From: Verticillium longisporum
Lineage: Eukaryota; Ascomycota; Sordariomycetes; Glomerellales; Plectosphaerellaceae
Direction of reading: 5' to 3'
NCBI GenBank assembly: GCA_019188255.1
Contig: JAETXT010000007.1
Coordinates: 1,550,001 to 1,614,000 of the forward strand
DNA length: 64,000 nucleotides
This document shows positions 1 through 10,700 of this stretch, in pieces; the first letter of the stretch is position 1; the number at the start of each line of letters is the position of its first letter. The notes under the pieces are model-generated. The model worked only from the letters and a program-made list of their open reading frames with translations, was not told where the DNA came from and did not search any database. Made by a program: the position numbers and the translations under genes.

Positions 1-972
1 AACCCTCGCGGTGGTGTCCAGGGAGCTTTGAGCAAACTCTCCAGCACCGGGCGACAGTCAAAGTACGAGCGCTTTGATGACCAACAAGGGCTTGAGATGC
101 AGCCGCTGCCAACGGAGAAACGTCAAACTTCACGCAACCCCTTTCGCCGCGGGCAGCCCCGCCCCGTGACGTCGTCAACTCAGACGGCGGCTGACGACAA
201 CTCGCAGGCTCCACTGTTCGCAGCTCGGCCGCTGAGCAACTACGAGCACCTCCATTTCCCTCTGGTGGCCCTGCAGGATGCGCAACGCATCCAAGGATAC
301 CGCCGTGCGAGCGGCCTCGAGGACCAGACCACGTCTGGCAGGTCCGTCAGGTACCAGCCCATGGTGGCTCGCGGCTCGCAGCGCACGCTTCTCCTGACGC
401 CTCCTCCCCGCACCTATGCGAGGACCTCGTCTCTCTACAGCACTGACCTGCCGAGCCCAAGTCTGCACGGCGGTGAGACAGCACGCTCTTCCTGTACGTT
501 GAGTCCTCGCAGTCGTTGTCGTACCTTCCCTATTAACAGCTTTCCAGACTACGGCAACCCCTTGCGCCAGAACCCAACCATGGTCTCTGGCATGATTTCA
601 GGCAGCCCATACGAGCGCAGGCCTGGAAACCCAGTTGCAGATCGCCTCTCCCGTCGCAGCGCACACCTAACCGGCGGCCTGCGCCCGCGGCCTCATCTCA
701 CGACGCGCAGCATGACCCGTCGGTACCAGGAGGGGACCGATCCAGAGCTGGGCCGTCTGGCAGGCAGCGAGAGCAGCTACCGGCGCCACAGGTCGCTGCC
801 CCTCTCGCCCGAGGCCCAGAAGCGGCAGACGTTCTTCTTCCTGCTGACGGTCATCATCAACGTGCCCCTGCCGTTCTGGGGCCTGGCCGTGCTGTACGGC
901 AAGATGGACTCGGCCGTGTCGTGGTGCACAAAGGGGGAGGCGTACGGTCTCGCGGAGCGGCACAGGGGCTAG
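1..972 (+). CDS. Uncharacterised membrane-anchored protein, 5' partial, premature TAG
   Basis: The reading frame is already open at base 1, and the first in-frame ATG lies well inside, so the 5' end is outside the window. I do not recognise a family. Most of the product is a hydrophilic, Arg/Ser/Pro-rich, probably disordered and presumably cytosolic region. Near the end is one hydrophobic helix (TFFFLLTVIINVPLPFWGL). The frame stops at TAG (970-972). The same frame stays open for 26 more codons (973-1050, stop TAG 1051-1053) and encodes a second hydrophobic helix (LFVESVLYVALGILLAMLLP). Two closely spaced helices at the C terminus would make a hairpin anchor, so the first TAG probably truncates the natural protein. 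CAG to TAG would be a single C-to-T change; this is inference. Function unknown. Confidence 0.6.
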   Translation, partial: NPRGGVQGALSKLSSTGRQSKYERFDDQQGLEMQPLPTEKRQTSRNPFRRGQPRPVTSSTQTAADDNSQAPLFAARPLSNYEHLHFPLVALQDAQRIQGYRRASGLEDQTTSGRSVRYQPMVARGSQRTLLLTPPPRTYARTSSLYSTDLPSPSLHGGETARSSCTLSPRSRCRTFPINSFPDYGNPLRQNPTMVSGMISGSPYERRPGNPVADRLSRRSAHLTGGLRPRPHLTTRSMTRRYQEGTDPELGRLAGSESSYRRHRSLPLSPEAQKRQTFFFLLTVIINVPLPFWGLAVLYGKMDSAVSWCTKGEAYGLAERHRG

Positions 973-1667
973 ATCCGCCTGCAGCTCTTTGTCGAGAGCG
1001 TCTTGTACGTGGCGCTGGGGATTCTGCTGGCGATGCTCCTTCCCCGAAACTAGCATGAGGTGGCAGCGCACACCATGCCTCCTAAATACGGGGGCGTTGA
1101 ATCATGTGGGAATCGCTGGTTTGTGGTTTTCTTTTTGTGCTTTTTATGCTTTTTTATGCTTTGCTGTGGTTATCTCTCTCTTTTCTCCCCAGTCTTCGTC
1201 TGGACTTGGATGGATATCGTACGCAACTGTTTTTGGCTTCCTTGAGAGGAAGCACTTGGCCTCATCGGGCTGCCAAATGGAAAAGGGAAGGCTGGAAATT
1301 GTTACTGCTTTGAAGTCGAGAGCAGGATTCGTTGGCGACGGTTGTGGAAAGAAGCTTGAGTCAGGAAAAGTCAGCTCCGGGAGAGTATCTGAACATGCAG
1401 AGTTCATGTTCTGTAGCAGCGTTGTCCCCTTTGCTGCCACGCTATTATCGATGCTGCGTCTGCGCACTTGTTAGAATAAAGGCCAGACGACAGAGCCTCA
1501 CTGCAGGTAGAAGAAACAAAGAGAGCAAGACAGAAAGCACACACGAGAGACGAGCGTGTCAGGGCAGAAAGCGGTAGCTGCATTGAATTAAATTATTAAA
1601 AACTCCGTTTACCAAACGACATACGCCCTGCTGACCAGCCACTCAGCTCGCTTCAGGATCTGTCCCT
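973..1667. other. Intergenic, convergent 3' ends
   Basis: This is the space between the 3' ends of the first gene (+) and MPDU1 (-). Bases 973-1053 hold the in-frame hydrophobic continuation described for the first gene. The rest is T-rich (1110-1200) then A-rich, with only short scattered frames, and looks like 3' UTR sequence. I see no RNA gene. Confidence 0.6.
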
Positions 1668-2642
1668 TCAGCCCCGTCGGCGGGTCGAGGGTCCCTTCTT
1701 CGTGGGCGTCGCGCTCGCGGAGCCCGCAGGCGAGGACGTGGCGGCGGCGGCAGCGTACGAGACGGGCTCGGCCTTGCGCTTGCCCTTGGCCTTGGCCGAA
1801 GGGGCGTTCCAGTAGTAGACCATCTGGGTCGCGAGGACGGCGTTGAGGGCGAAGCCGGCGATGAAGCCGTAGAGGATGAGCTTGTCGTCGACCTCCTGGA
1901 GGGTGGTGAAGATGCGAGTCAGAGAGCCGACGAGGTAGTTGAAGACCTGCGCGCGCAAAATGGTCAGCACGGAGACACACATGTGGGGAATCAGGAGGGG
2001 TGAGACGAAAGGGATTGAGCATCGTGAACATACAGTGAAGGCGCTCAGCTGGCCGGTGCCGCCCTCCTGCCAGATGGCGAGGATCTGGGGGATCTTGCTC
2101 GCGACGCCGACGACGCCGGCGCCGGCCTGGAGAACCGAGAGGCGCTCCATGCCCACGAACTGGTCCGTGAAGAGGCTGCCAAAGGCGACGGCCAGGGCGC
2201 TGACGAAGAGGGCGGCGAGAGGCGCGCGGCCGGCGTAGTTGAGAACGAGGACGGTGATGACGACGTTCTGGGCGGCGATGAGGGCCGTCTCGCCGTACGT
2301 GCTGAAGGGGAAGCCGTTGCGGTAGTTGTAGGCCAGCGAGACGACGTAGGCGGCCGTCTCGAGGGCGTAGGAGAGGACGGAGACGCCGGCGGGGGACTTG
2401 GAGGAGACGAGCTTCAGGATCTGCGGCACCTTGACGATGGAGGCGGCGGCGACAATGGCGAGGCCGAGGGCCTTGGAGACGGCGAGTTTGAGGCAGACGT
2501 CATCGGTGAGGGTAATGTCGCGGACGAGGGAGGTGTGGCACTGCTCGCCGAGGAGGGAGAGGGCGAGGTCATTGATGGGGCCCGGAAGGTTGTGTGTGAT
2601 GGGTTGGAGGAGCGGGCGAAGAGTTTCCTGAAGGGCGTCCAT
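1668..2642 (-). CDS. MPDU1: MPDU1/Lec35-like PQ-loop membrane protein
   Basis: The family is the ER membrane protein mannose-P-dolichol utilization defect 1. It is needed for use of dolichol-P-mannose and dolichol-P-glucose in N-glycan, GPI and related synthesis. Two PQ-loop repeats are visible, KVPQIL (about residues 71-76) and KIPQIL (about 183-188), among several hydrophobic helices. The C terminus is short and basic. There are two exons, 2642-2034 and 1946-1668. The 87-nt intron has GTATGT and GCGCAG ends, and splicing gives 295 residues with the conserved run FTVFNYLVGS across the junction. The intron is a multiple of three without a stop, so an unspliced message would encode a 29-residue insertion between helices. 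ATG 2642 is the only plausible start. Confidence 0.9.
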   Translation of the reverse strand: MDALQETLRPLLQPITHNLPGPINDLALSLLGEQCHTSLVRDITLTDDVCLKLAVSKALGLAIVAAASIVKVPQILKLVSSKSPAGVSVLSYALETAAYVVSLAYNYRNGFPFSTYGETALIAAQNVVITVLVLNYAGRAPLAALFVSALAVAFGSLFTDQFVGMERLSVLQAGAGVVGVASKIPQILAIWQEGGTGQLSAFTVCSRCSIPFVSPLLIPHMCVSVLTILRAQVFNYLVGSLTRIFTTLQEVDDKLILYGFIAGFALNAVLATQMVYYWNAPSAKAKGKRKAEPVSYAAAAATSSPAGSASATPTKKGPSTRRRG

Positions 2643-3288
2643 GTTGGCGAAGATTCTGCTGGAGAGCTGGAGTGTGTGGAGGAAGCGTCAGGAGGGGAGG
2701 AGAAGCAGAGTAAGGGAATAGCGTTGCGCGCGCTGGGCTGTTGGAGGGAAGCTGTGGCTTGACAGGGGAAAGGGTTCTGGAAACTCAGTCGCGACACGTT
2801 GAAAGAAAGAACTGCGTTCGTCAGAGGAAGAGCTTGGGCCAATCGGCTGTTTTTTAGAGAGGGCAGGGAGGGGCAGGGGTCGTGAGTACAAGTACTTGTA
2901 GGGGACTGATCAAGCCCGTCTTATTCCCATCACTAACGTCTAGACCCTGTGTCTTGTGAATCACAGCATATATCGACAATTCACTCCCAATTGAATGATA
3001 TTTAATTGCTCCCTGGGCCACGCCCATCTACCAAGACTCCTGTGGCGACCTCTCTACTCTTGAAGCCACTGCGAGCATCTATCTGGAGGCGTTACTAAGA
3101 CGCCTACCGAGCATTCCCATAAAAGCAATTTACGGTTGCCCCAAAACGATCGAAAAGCCGGATCTCTCAAACGCAACAACGTCCCTGCCACCGCGCCCGT
3201 GCCAAGAAAACATCTGCCCATGAGCGAATGCCCTTTCCTCAACACTGTTCGGCCGGCGGCTGATTCTGAACCGTGTACTGTTCATTCT
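2643..3288. other. Intergenic: MPDU1 promoter and 3' end of the chromodomain gene
   Basis: This holds the upstream region of MPDU1 (-) and the downstream region of the chromodomain gene (-). It has an AT-rich stretch around 2960-3005. I see no conserved coding frame or RNA gene. Confidence 0.5.
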
Positions 3289-4501
3289 CTATCTTTTGGA
3301 CTTGTGCGTCTTCTTGCTACGCTGTTGAAAAGCGGTGATCATGTCCTTACACTTGGACAGACTGGCGCGGGGCTCCCAGGTATTCTGACTCGCTGGAAAG
3401 CCCTTCCACTTGACTTGATAGTAGTGAACGCCTCCTTTGCGGTCAATGAGAGAGTCCTCGATGGACTCAACCTCCCATTCCTGCTCGGCGTCCTGTTCGC
3501 GTTTCATGGACGTCTTGGCCTTCGAGGGTCGTCCTCGGCGCTTGTGCACCTTCGAAGCGGTCGATTGAGGTGTAGACAGTTTGTTCTCGGTAGACTTTTG
3601 GGGAGTAGTCTGAGTGAATCTCATCGGCGAAGATCCTTTAGCCCCCTTAGCAGGCTTTGCCTTGGTCACAGGGCCACTGCCACTGACAGAGGGATGGAGC
3701 CGGGACGAGCGGCGGGGCTTCGAAGAATCTTGAAAATCGCGTGAGCATTGTGCGGGATCGTGAAAGGTCAGTTGACTCGAAACCTACCAGCTGAGCTGCT
3801 CGCACGTTTCTTCTCGGCGATGGGCCTTGCCATCAGGCTTGAAGAGTGGTCTTTCTTGGGAGGGCGGCCTGGGCCTCGCTTGGCGGGAGTAGGCGACACA
3901 GGTTGGCCCTCACCGTCAGTACTACTAAGTTCTTCCAACTCGTTAGAAACACCCTTGCCGTTGTCGACGCCGCTCGAGGCATGTCTACCAATAGGCCGGG
4001 AAGGAAACAAGCGCCTCGAGCTCTGAAACTCGGAAACAAGAGGTTCTCCGTCCTCTGGCTCAAGATCATCGCCATCTGCGTTCCTGTCAGTGAACAATCA
4101 CTCACATCTCGCCATTGGCTTGAAAAGGTGTGGAGGAAGAGGGCGGGTGATATGTGGCGCTTACCCGAAGCACAATCTTGATCATCCTCACCGGAGATGG
4201 AAGCATCACTTTTGCCGTCCTGAAGACCAGTCTCCGTACCGTTTCTTGCTGATGCTTTCTTGGTGTCTGCCTTTGTCGAGGTGGGCAATCTCGACTTCTT
4301 CAAAGGTCGACCATCACCACGCTTGACAGGATGGACAGGGCCCGTCTTCGGGGTCGGGGTAGCAATGTCGCTGACAATGAGCGGTTCAGGCTCATCGTCG
4401 GAAAGCTCGCTCTGCGCATCAGCCATCGAAACATCGTCAACGTCAGATAGCGGGTCGCCGCCATACCGCTCGCAGTAGTGATACCGAGTACCGACGGGCA
4501 T
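3289..4501 (-). CDS. Chromodomain protein with basic GRP/AT-hook-like motifs
   Basis: This is probably a nuclear reader of methylated histone. There are three exons, 4501-4165, 4075-3788 and 3728-3289, with introns of 89 and 59 nt. They join in phase to give about 354 residues. The C-terminal chromodomain is at about 292-345 (EWEVESI, YYQVKWKGF, NTWEP). The three positions expected to form the methyl-lysine cage are aromatic: W293, W316 and F319. N-terminal to it is an acidic, Ser-rich tail with three GRP motifs in basic context (GDGRPLKK, GPGRPPKK, RRGRPSK) that resemble AT-hooks. No chromoshadow domain follows, so it is not a classical HP1. ATG 4501 is the first in-frame ATG. The frame stays open about 100 nt further upstream without another ATG, so an upstream exon is possible. 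Confidence 0.8.
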
Positions 4502-5447
4502 ATCGACGTTAATTCGGCAGTGAACGGTGTTGTTGATGTTCTGGTGGTCTTGAGCTTCTTGAGTGCTTTCTGATCGTAGTCTGAGGAGTTCTTTCCCCAG
4601 ATGAAGGTTGGCCGATCAGGCTCTTACTTATGAAGAGAATATGTGGTTATGGACCGGCGTCCTTCTCGCAGCAGCGTATAATTTTAGGGTTGTGGGAAGG
4701 AAAACGTTCGAGATGGAAGGAACGAGGTCTCAATGGAGAAGGAGGGGCTGAAACGTTGGAACGATTTTTGGGAATATTCTCGGACACCATGTGACGGGCT
4801 CTTCATTGTCAAATGGAAGGATGCGGAATACGTGCGGCGGCTTGAGAACTGAAAACCTTTGCGAATAATGCATTATCAATGTGAGAGCGCTCGTAATGAA
4901 ACTGACAGCTCAAGGCAAGAGCTACCCTAGGTACACACGGGTCAGTCCCGGCCACAAAGACCCAGCCAAGAAGTGTACAACAGAAACGCGAGGGCCAAAA
5001 AGGGTGCGAAGTAGACGACGGGCGATGCGTGACAGCCATGAAGTAGTGAGAACTGACAAGGCAGAAATTTGAACTTTCAGGTTCAAAAACGCATGCTGTG
5101 CATGGCAAGCCCGTAATCCGAGCCCACAAAGCTACATGAAAACATCGTGAAACTTCTGGCCGTCTTTCAAGGCCCCTTCCTTATGGTTCTATCCCAGGTG
5201 TGCTAATGCTAGCTGTCTGAATGCGGGGCACAGGACCCTGCTGCTGGTACTGCACAATGTTTGCGATGGAACAATACTCGGTAGTCAATGAGGGATGCCG
5301 TACTGAAGTCAACGGAGCACGTAGTCTGGCCAACTTGTCCATTAACACAGCAGCTGTCTAAAATATGGCGACGGCCGATAGAATACCTATGCGATTACTG
5401 CAACTTAACCACTTACGTGGCGAAGACAGTCTTGTCCGAAGGAATGC
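4502..5447. other. Intergenic: upstream of the chromodomain gene, downstream of RIC8
   Basis: This holds the promoter and leader of the chromodomain gene and the 3' flank of RIC8. Only short random frames occur. I see no RNA gene or notable repeat. Confidence 0.5.
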
Positions 5448-7041
5448 TCAGTCAGAGTCCACCTCTGTAACACGATTCTCGTCCATTTCCTGGAACCGAC
5501 CAGATCGTATCGCCTCTTCAACGGGGTTCTGGACATCAATAATTCCGGTACGCTTAAGCCTGTAGCAGAGAAAGATTAGCGCATTACACTTCGCTGGCAT
5601 GTTTGAAAGCCTACCGTTCAAAAAGATCATAAAGCCTCTCTGCCTCTCTGAGCTTCTCGTCCTCTGTCATCTCGGGTAGTTCCACAACTCTCTCCGAGTC
5701 GAGGAACTGGCCTGTCACCGGATTGAACGGCCTAGCAGCTAGTTCGTCAGAGGTCTCCGCCATGTTGCCGGGCGTAGGGATGTTGTTCTTTGCCAGGAAG
5801 CCCGAGGCGTAGCCAAAGCCAACGTTCGCCACGAACTTGGACGCATCCTTATCCGACAAACTGTACAAGAGATGCGAGGCGACATCTCCGAGCTTTGGCG
5901 TCATGGGATTGTTGGACAACTTCAGAACCCTGGAGCCCAGCGACGTGCCTTTGCCCAGAACCTCTTCACGGTCTTTTTCTGTTGGCAGCAGGGTGGCGCG
6001 GAGATATTGCTTGACCTCCTCAGTCGCGGCAGCTTCGACATAGGCCAGAACCCCGACCAGAGGCGACAGAAGCTGGTCGAGCTCTCCTTCGGCGTAGATG
6101 CCTGGCTTAAGAGAAAGATCGAGCAGGGTGACCAGTCTGGCAGCGACGCGGCTCGGCTGGTCCGAGGCCTCGGGCGACTGGGGGCACAATGATGACTGCA
6201 CCTCTGGGTCTTCAAAATCCAGATTGAGCAGTGCGTTGATGAGGGAGCTGAAAGGCGGGTCGAGCGGTTTACTGGGGTTAATGTCCTGCTTCCAGAGCAG
6301 CGTAACGATCAGTGGGATGGCAGGCGTGAAGAGAGGTTTTCGCAAAGGGGCGAAGTGAGTGACATTGAAGAGCAGGCGAAGAGTCTCGTTGACAGCCATG
6401 TCCTCCATTGGAATGACGGGGCCGCTGGGGTTCTCCCGCATATGCTCCGCATGACGGGCGAGGTTGGAGATGATGGCACCTGCAAGGTCATGATCGTTGA
6501 TCAGAGTAGGTAGATCAATGTTTGGCGCGTAGGTCGACAGGAGCAGGACCCTTGACAGCAGGAAAGCGTCTTCCCAGCTCTTTGGCCCCTCTTCCTTGAG
6601 CTGCTTACAAGCTGTACCTTCGTGGCCAAGGGTCAGAAACTCACGCCTCGTGTTGGGCACGTGCAGCATCGAATTGGCCAATACCTTCAGCGCACCGCGG
6701 GCAGTCGCTCTCTGCGGGCTCTCAAAGGCATATCTGGCCAAGGTTTTGATGCCCTGCGTTCTCGCGAGTCAGCTTGACACTCGAACCCAGCGATACTGGG
6801 GTATCTTGCTTACATTCGGCGCAAAGATGGGGTCAGCACTCCTCGGATCTCGGCCAAGCAGCTTGAGTTGTTCTAGGTAAGCCACGAGCTCTACCGCCGT
6901 CAGGGATAGCTCTTAGAGTCTCAGAAGCTGAAAAATTCACTGACCGTTGACTGCCAGGGTTTGTGTTTCGAGATTCGCATCAAGTTTGCTCATGAGCTTC
7001 GTGACGGCTTCAAGCTTGGCTGACGAATCCAAATCAGTCAT
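5448..7041 (-). CDS. RIC8: RIC8/synembryn, G-alpha chaperone and exchange factor
   Basis: RIC8 proteins bind G-alpha subunits in the cytosol, assist their folding and act as non-receptor exchange factors. There are four exons: 7041-6945, 6890-6814, 6753-5615 and 5559-5448. The introns are 54, 60 and 55 nt, and the first two have CTGAC branch sites. Splicing gives 474 residues, the usual fungal length. The product is an all-helical armadillo-like protein. The C-terminal block NPVTGQFLD, then ELPEMTEDEKLREAERLYDLFERLKKTG-like sequence across the last intron, then DVQNPVEEA, is diagnostic of the family. The start MTDLDSSAKL is the first ATG. The gene is divergent from RIF1 across 742 bp. No lesion is seen in this gene. 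Confidence 0.9.
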
Positions 7042-7783
7042 TGTCAAGGCGGACTGCGCCCAGGTGAGCGTCGGCACAGGACAAGGACGTACCTGGGCCA
7101 GGCACTGCTAGTTGAGAGGCCATCTCGTCCGTGAGAGCTTCTGGTATTTGGATGAGCTTGGCCACCCTATAGCAAGGTACCACCTTTTGTGCAGGGTGAT
7201 GGACTTCTCCAATGAGGACGTCTCGGCAGCCGATGGAAGGAGATGCGTGGCTTGTTAATGACTGGGCGGTGGGGGAGATCGTGGCACAGCACCCCGCAGC
7301 ACTCACTCGCCACGGGGCGGCCAAGACAGAAGCAGACAGGGATTCACGAGGCACATGGAGCATGACAGTAGGGAGATGCGGACCCCACAATTCGTTAAAG
7401 TGCTTCTTAGTTTCGCGCGACCCTCGCGCGCGTCGTGAACGTGAGCGCGCCCGTGTCTTAATGCACCCTTGCCAAATTGCCCATGCCCCATCCAGCTTTC
7501 CCGTTACCCAGGCACCCAGGTTTTCCATCCTGAGTCGACCTCCGCACCTCCAAGCATCGTCACACTCGATTGGACCTCGAAACCTCCCTACATTGGTCCT
7601 CTGAGGTTCCCTTTGATTTTCGAACAGCATACTTGGATTTCTCGGATCCTCTCTGCTGGCGGAGTCTCTCCTCCACACCCTCCCTTCGACACACATGCTC
7701 CTGACGGCATCCTCACCACACTCTCTAGCCTGCTAGACAGATTGACAGCCCGACACCCCCTCTTCCCGCATTCTTTCGCTACC
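7042..7783. promoter_or_regulatory. Bidirectional promoter region, RIC8 (-) / RIF1 (+)
   Basis: This 742-bp space between two divergent start codons must hold both promoters. A CG-rich stretch lies at about 7415-7455. The RIF1 side (7470-7783) is CT-rich, typical of fungal 5' leaders, and ends in a good start context (TACCATGG). No specific factor site can be assigned from sequence alone. Confidence 0.6.
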
Positions 7784-10700
7784 ATGGGGTCTGTCGAAGC
7801 TTCTACCAGGCTGCTGCAGTTAGACGGGCCTCGGCCACCCACACCACCGCGAGGAGCGCGCCTCGGTGCCGGCCCGGACGCCGCCACGCCGCCCCTCGTG
7901 CGTGCGGCGTCTGCAGACTCTAGGTCGGAGCTCAACACGCCGCCGGGCCTCAGCACACCCGATCCTTCTACCAACAACACTAATCCAAACACAAGTCGAT
8001 CAAGGAAGCGGGTAGGCTTCACTGCACTTTTGGAGGCGCCTCGAAACACACTCGACAAGAAAGGCCGAAGATCCTCGCCGCCGTCGGCCAGTCAACCGAG
8101 ACCGGCCAAGGGCATCCTCAAGATAACCGCTTCTCCCAGCCCCCACGAACTGTCCTTGATGGCAGACGATAGCGAACTCCTGGGTCCTGCGAAGATGTCC
8201 GACATGTTGGAATCAACCGTGAGGCAGCTTGCCGGAACCGACCGAGACGCCAAGACCGATGCCTACATGATGCTCGTTCGCGCTCTGCAAGCTTCCAACA
8301 ACTTGCCCGACAGAGTGGCCCTGCAAAGCAAGATGGGTCTCTTTGTGCAGTTTATTCAGCGTGACATTGTCGCCAAAACGCCTGCTGGCACTTCTGATTC
8401 GCCTCTTATCAGCAAGGCCCTCACCCTTCTCGACACTTTTCTCTTCTTCCCAGCGATTGCTTCGACGATACCCAGCGACTTTGGCATTTTCATTGTTGAC
8501 CATTGCATTCGATCATTCGAAGACCCGGCGTTACCCAAGGATCTGGCACGGCGCCTGATGCACGTCATGGCAAAGCAGGATTTCCCTGAGGGTCATGACG
8601 TCCGACCGCATCAAGAGGCTGGTGAGCGCGCTACACGCCATGGATGGCCCTTCAAGGGGCAAGATGGTCGTTGTTTCCCGCCTCAGGATCTACGCTCGCC
8701 TCATGATACAGACCAAAGCGTACATGGCCGTGCATACCGAGTGGCTCAACGATGTCTTGACAGACATGTTGAGCAGCGTGAAAGACGTCAGAAACTCGGC
8801 TATCAAACTCGGATTCGAAGCATCCTTTGTGTTTGGGAGAGAAAAGCTTCTCCAGCGCAAGTTTATGGACCTCCTTGAAATGTCTATCGAGGAGATGACC
8901 TACATCGAGTGGTACCACGCACAGCTTCAAGAAATGATCAAGGGTGACAGCCAGGACAAGGCCGCTGTCCCCAAGATATGGAGTGTCATTATCCTTCTTC
9001 TTCAATACCCCCTCAACAAGTGGCGTTACTTCAACCCCTCCCTAATGATTATCCAGAAGTGCTTCAACGTCGCCGAGTCGAACCGCGAGGCCAATTACGC
9101 CTGGAATCGCTATGTCTACACGGCGCACCTCGACGAGCCGACTTTCCACAAGGTTCTACCGACTCTCTTCATGCCGCTCGCCAGCCAGCTGAGCAAATCA
9201 ACTGTCTCTCCGGTGAAGCGTGAGCTTGTCATGGGTGGTTTGTGCAATCTCTACTACTACGCTTTCAAACCCAATACAAACCCAGCCCACCTTGACGCCT
9301 ACTGGGACGTAAGCGTCCAACCTCTCACAGATGCCCTTGTTCCATCGGCAAATATCCCTGACACGCTGGACCTCCATCTTCAACGCGCAACAGCCATCTT
9401 GATTGGTCTGCTCGACTCCTCCACCTTACGTATCTGGCGGGATGACCGTATCAAGGACAGTCCGATAGCGAAGCCCGAAGAGCTGCCCGTGATTGATTCC
9501 AAATGGGTCCGACGCAACGCTCCACGAGTCTTCAAGGTCATTAGCCCGATAATGGACAAGCACTTTTGTCAACTAGCAGATCGAACAAGCTCGACCCACA
9601 AGCTCTGGCGAGCACTGGTGGGCTCTGTCGCCTTTGCGGCATCCAAAGAGATCAAGGTGTCGACCGACACCGCTACGTTCGTCTCTGAGATGTTCGGCCT
9701 GCTTCTGAAGCACTGGCAGACTGGCATTTCAATAGAAGGAGACACGGCTGAGACAGCACGGCAATTCGTTCGTGCTGTGCAGGAAATGGTCCTGACGGCA
9801 GTCGAATCCCTTGGCCTACTACCCTTTACCGAAAAGATGATCTCCCTGGGACGACTGAGTAGCTTTGTTCCCGTTGCCACCCCATCTCATCGGCCTGGGA
9901 AGAACCTCGGTGATGTGCGTTCACCACTACAGCATCTGTTCGGACTGTTTTCAAGACTGCCACCAGGCATCCCTGACGACGAAACCTACCTTCAATTTCT
10001 GCGCGCTGTTTTCTCGCCCTTCTTTTCGACCACCAAGTCGGCCAAGGCTCGGTCTGAGCTCGCCACAGAGATGCTGCAGGCTGTCCCCATCTGGTCTCCT
10101 ACCACATCTTTCTACCCTTACGGACCTTGGGTGTTCGCGTCGGAGAGCATGATCGCCGCCATGAGTATATCACAAAGCAGCATTCAGACCACCAGCTCAA
10201 GCGGCGATACCATTCTTGGACACGAGTACCGATCCATTGCCAGGATGCTTGAGAGGGGGTGGAAAGAGACTCCTAATCTGCCACTCAATTACTGGAACGA
10301 GTTGTATACAGCCCTAGCTAACCGTGCGGTTGGAGAGGTTGGCGAACCTGGCAAGGCCATTGGTGTGATTGAGCCTTTAGCCAAGATGATCAGGGAAACT
10401 CTTCCCGCTGATTCGTCAGTGGCTTTGCCACCCAATGCCTTCCGTGTTGCGACCGAGCTACTCTCTTCAGCAAACCATCCTCAAGATCGACATGCTCTAG
10501 AGGCAGCACGGCGCCGCGTATGGGGTACGGCTGTGACCGGATCAATAGGCCCATCGTTCGACCCTTTCGACCATCTTTATCAGCTCGTTGACCATCTTTT
10601 GCTGCACTTTTATGCCCTCGGCAGCATGGAAGGTCTCGCTGAGGTCGCCACGCCTTTCTTTGGGGAAATTTCCGACTTTTTACTCCGTTGCAACCCAGCC

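Noticed and set aside
916..972. Intron removing the TAG in the first gene
   Set aside because: The only GT-AG choices are 31-57 nt, GC-rich and without a branch site, and they would delete conserved-looking sequence.
6912..6944. Alternative 33-nt first intron in RIC8
   Set aside because: Too short; the 54-nt choice ending at 6891 has a CTGAC branch site and correct phase.
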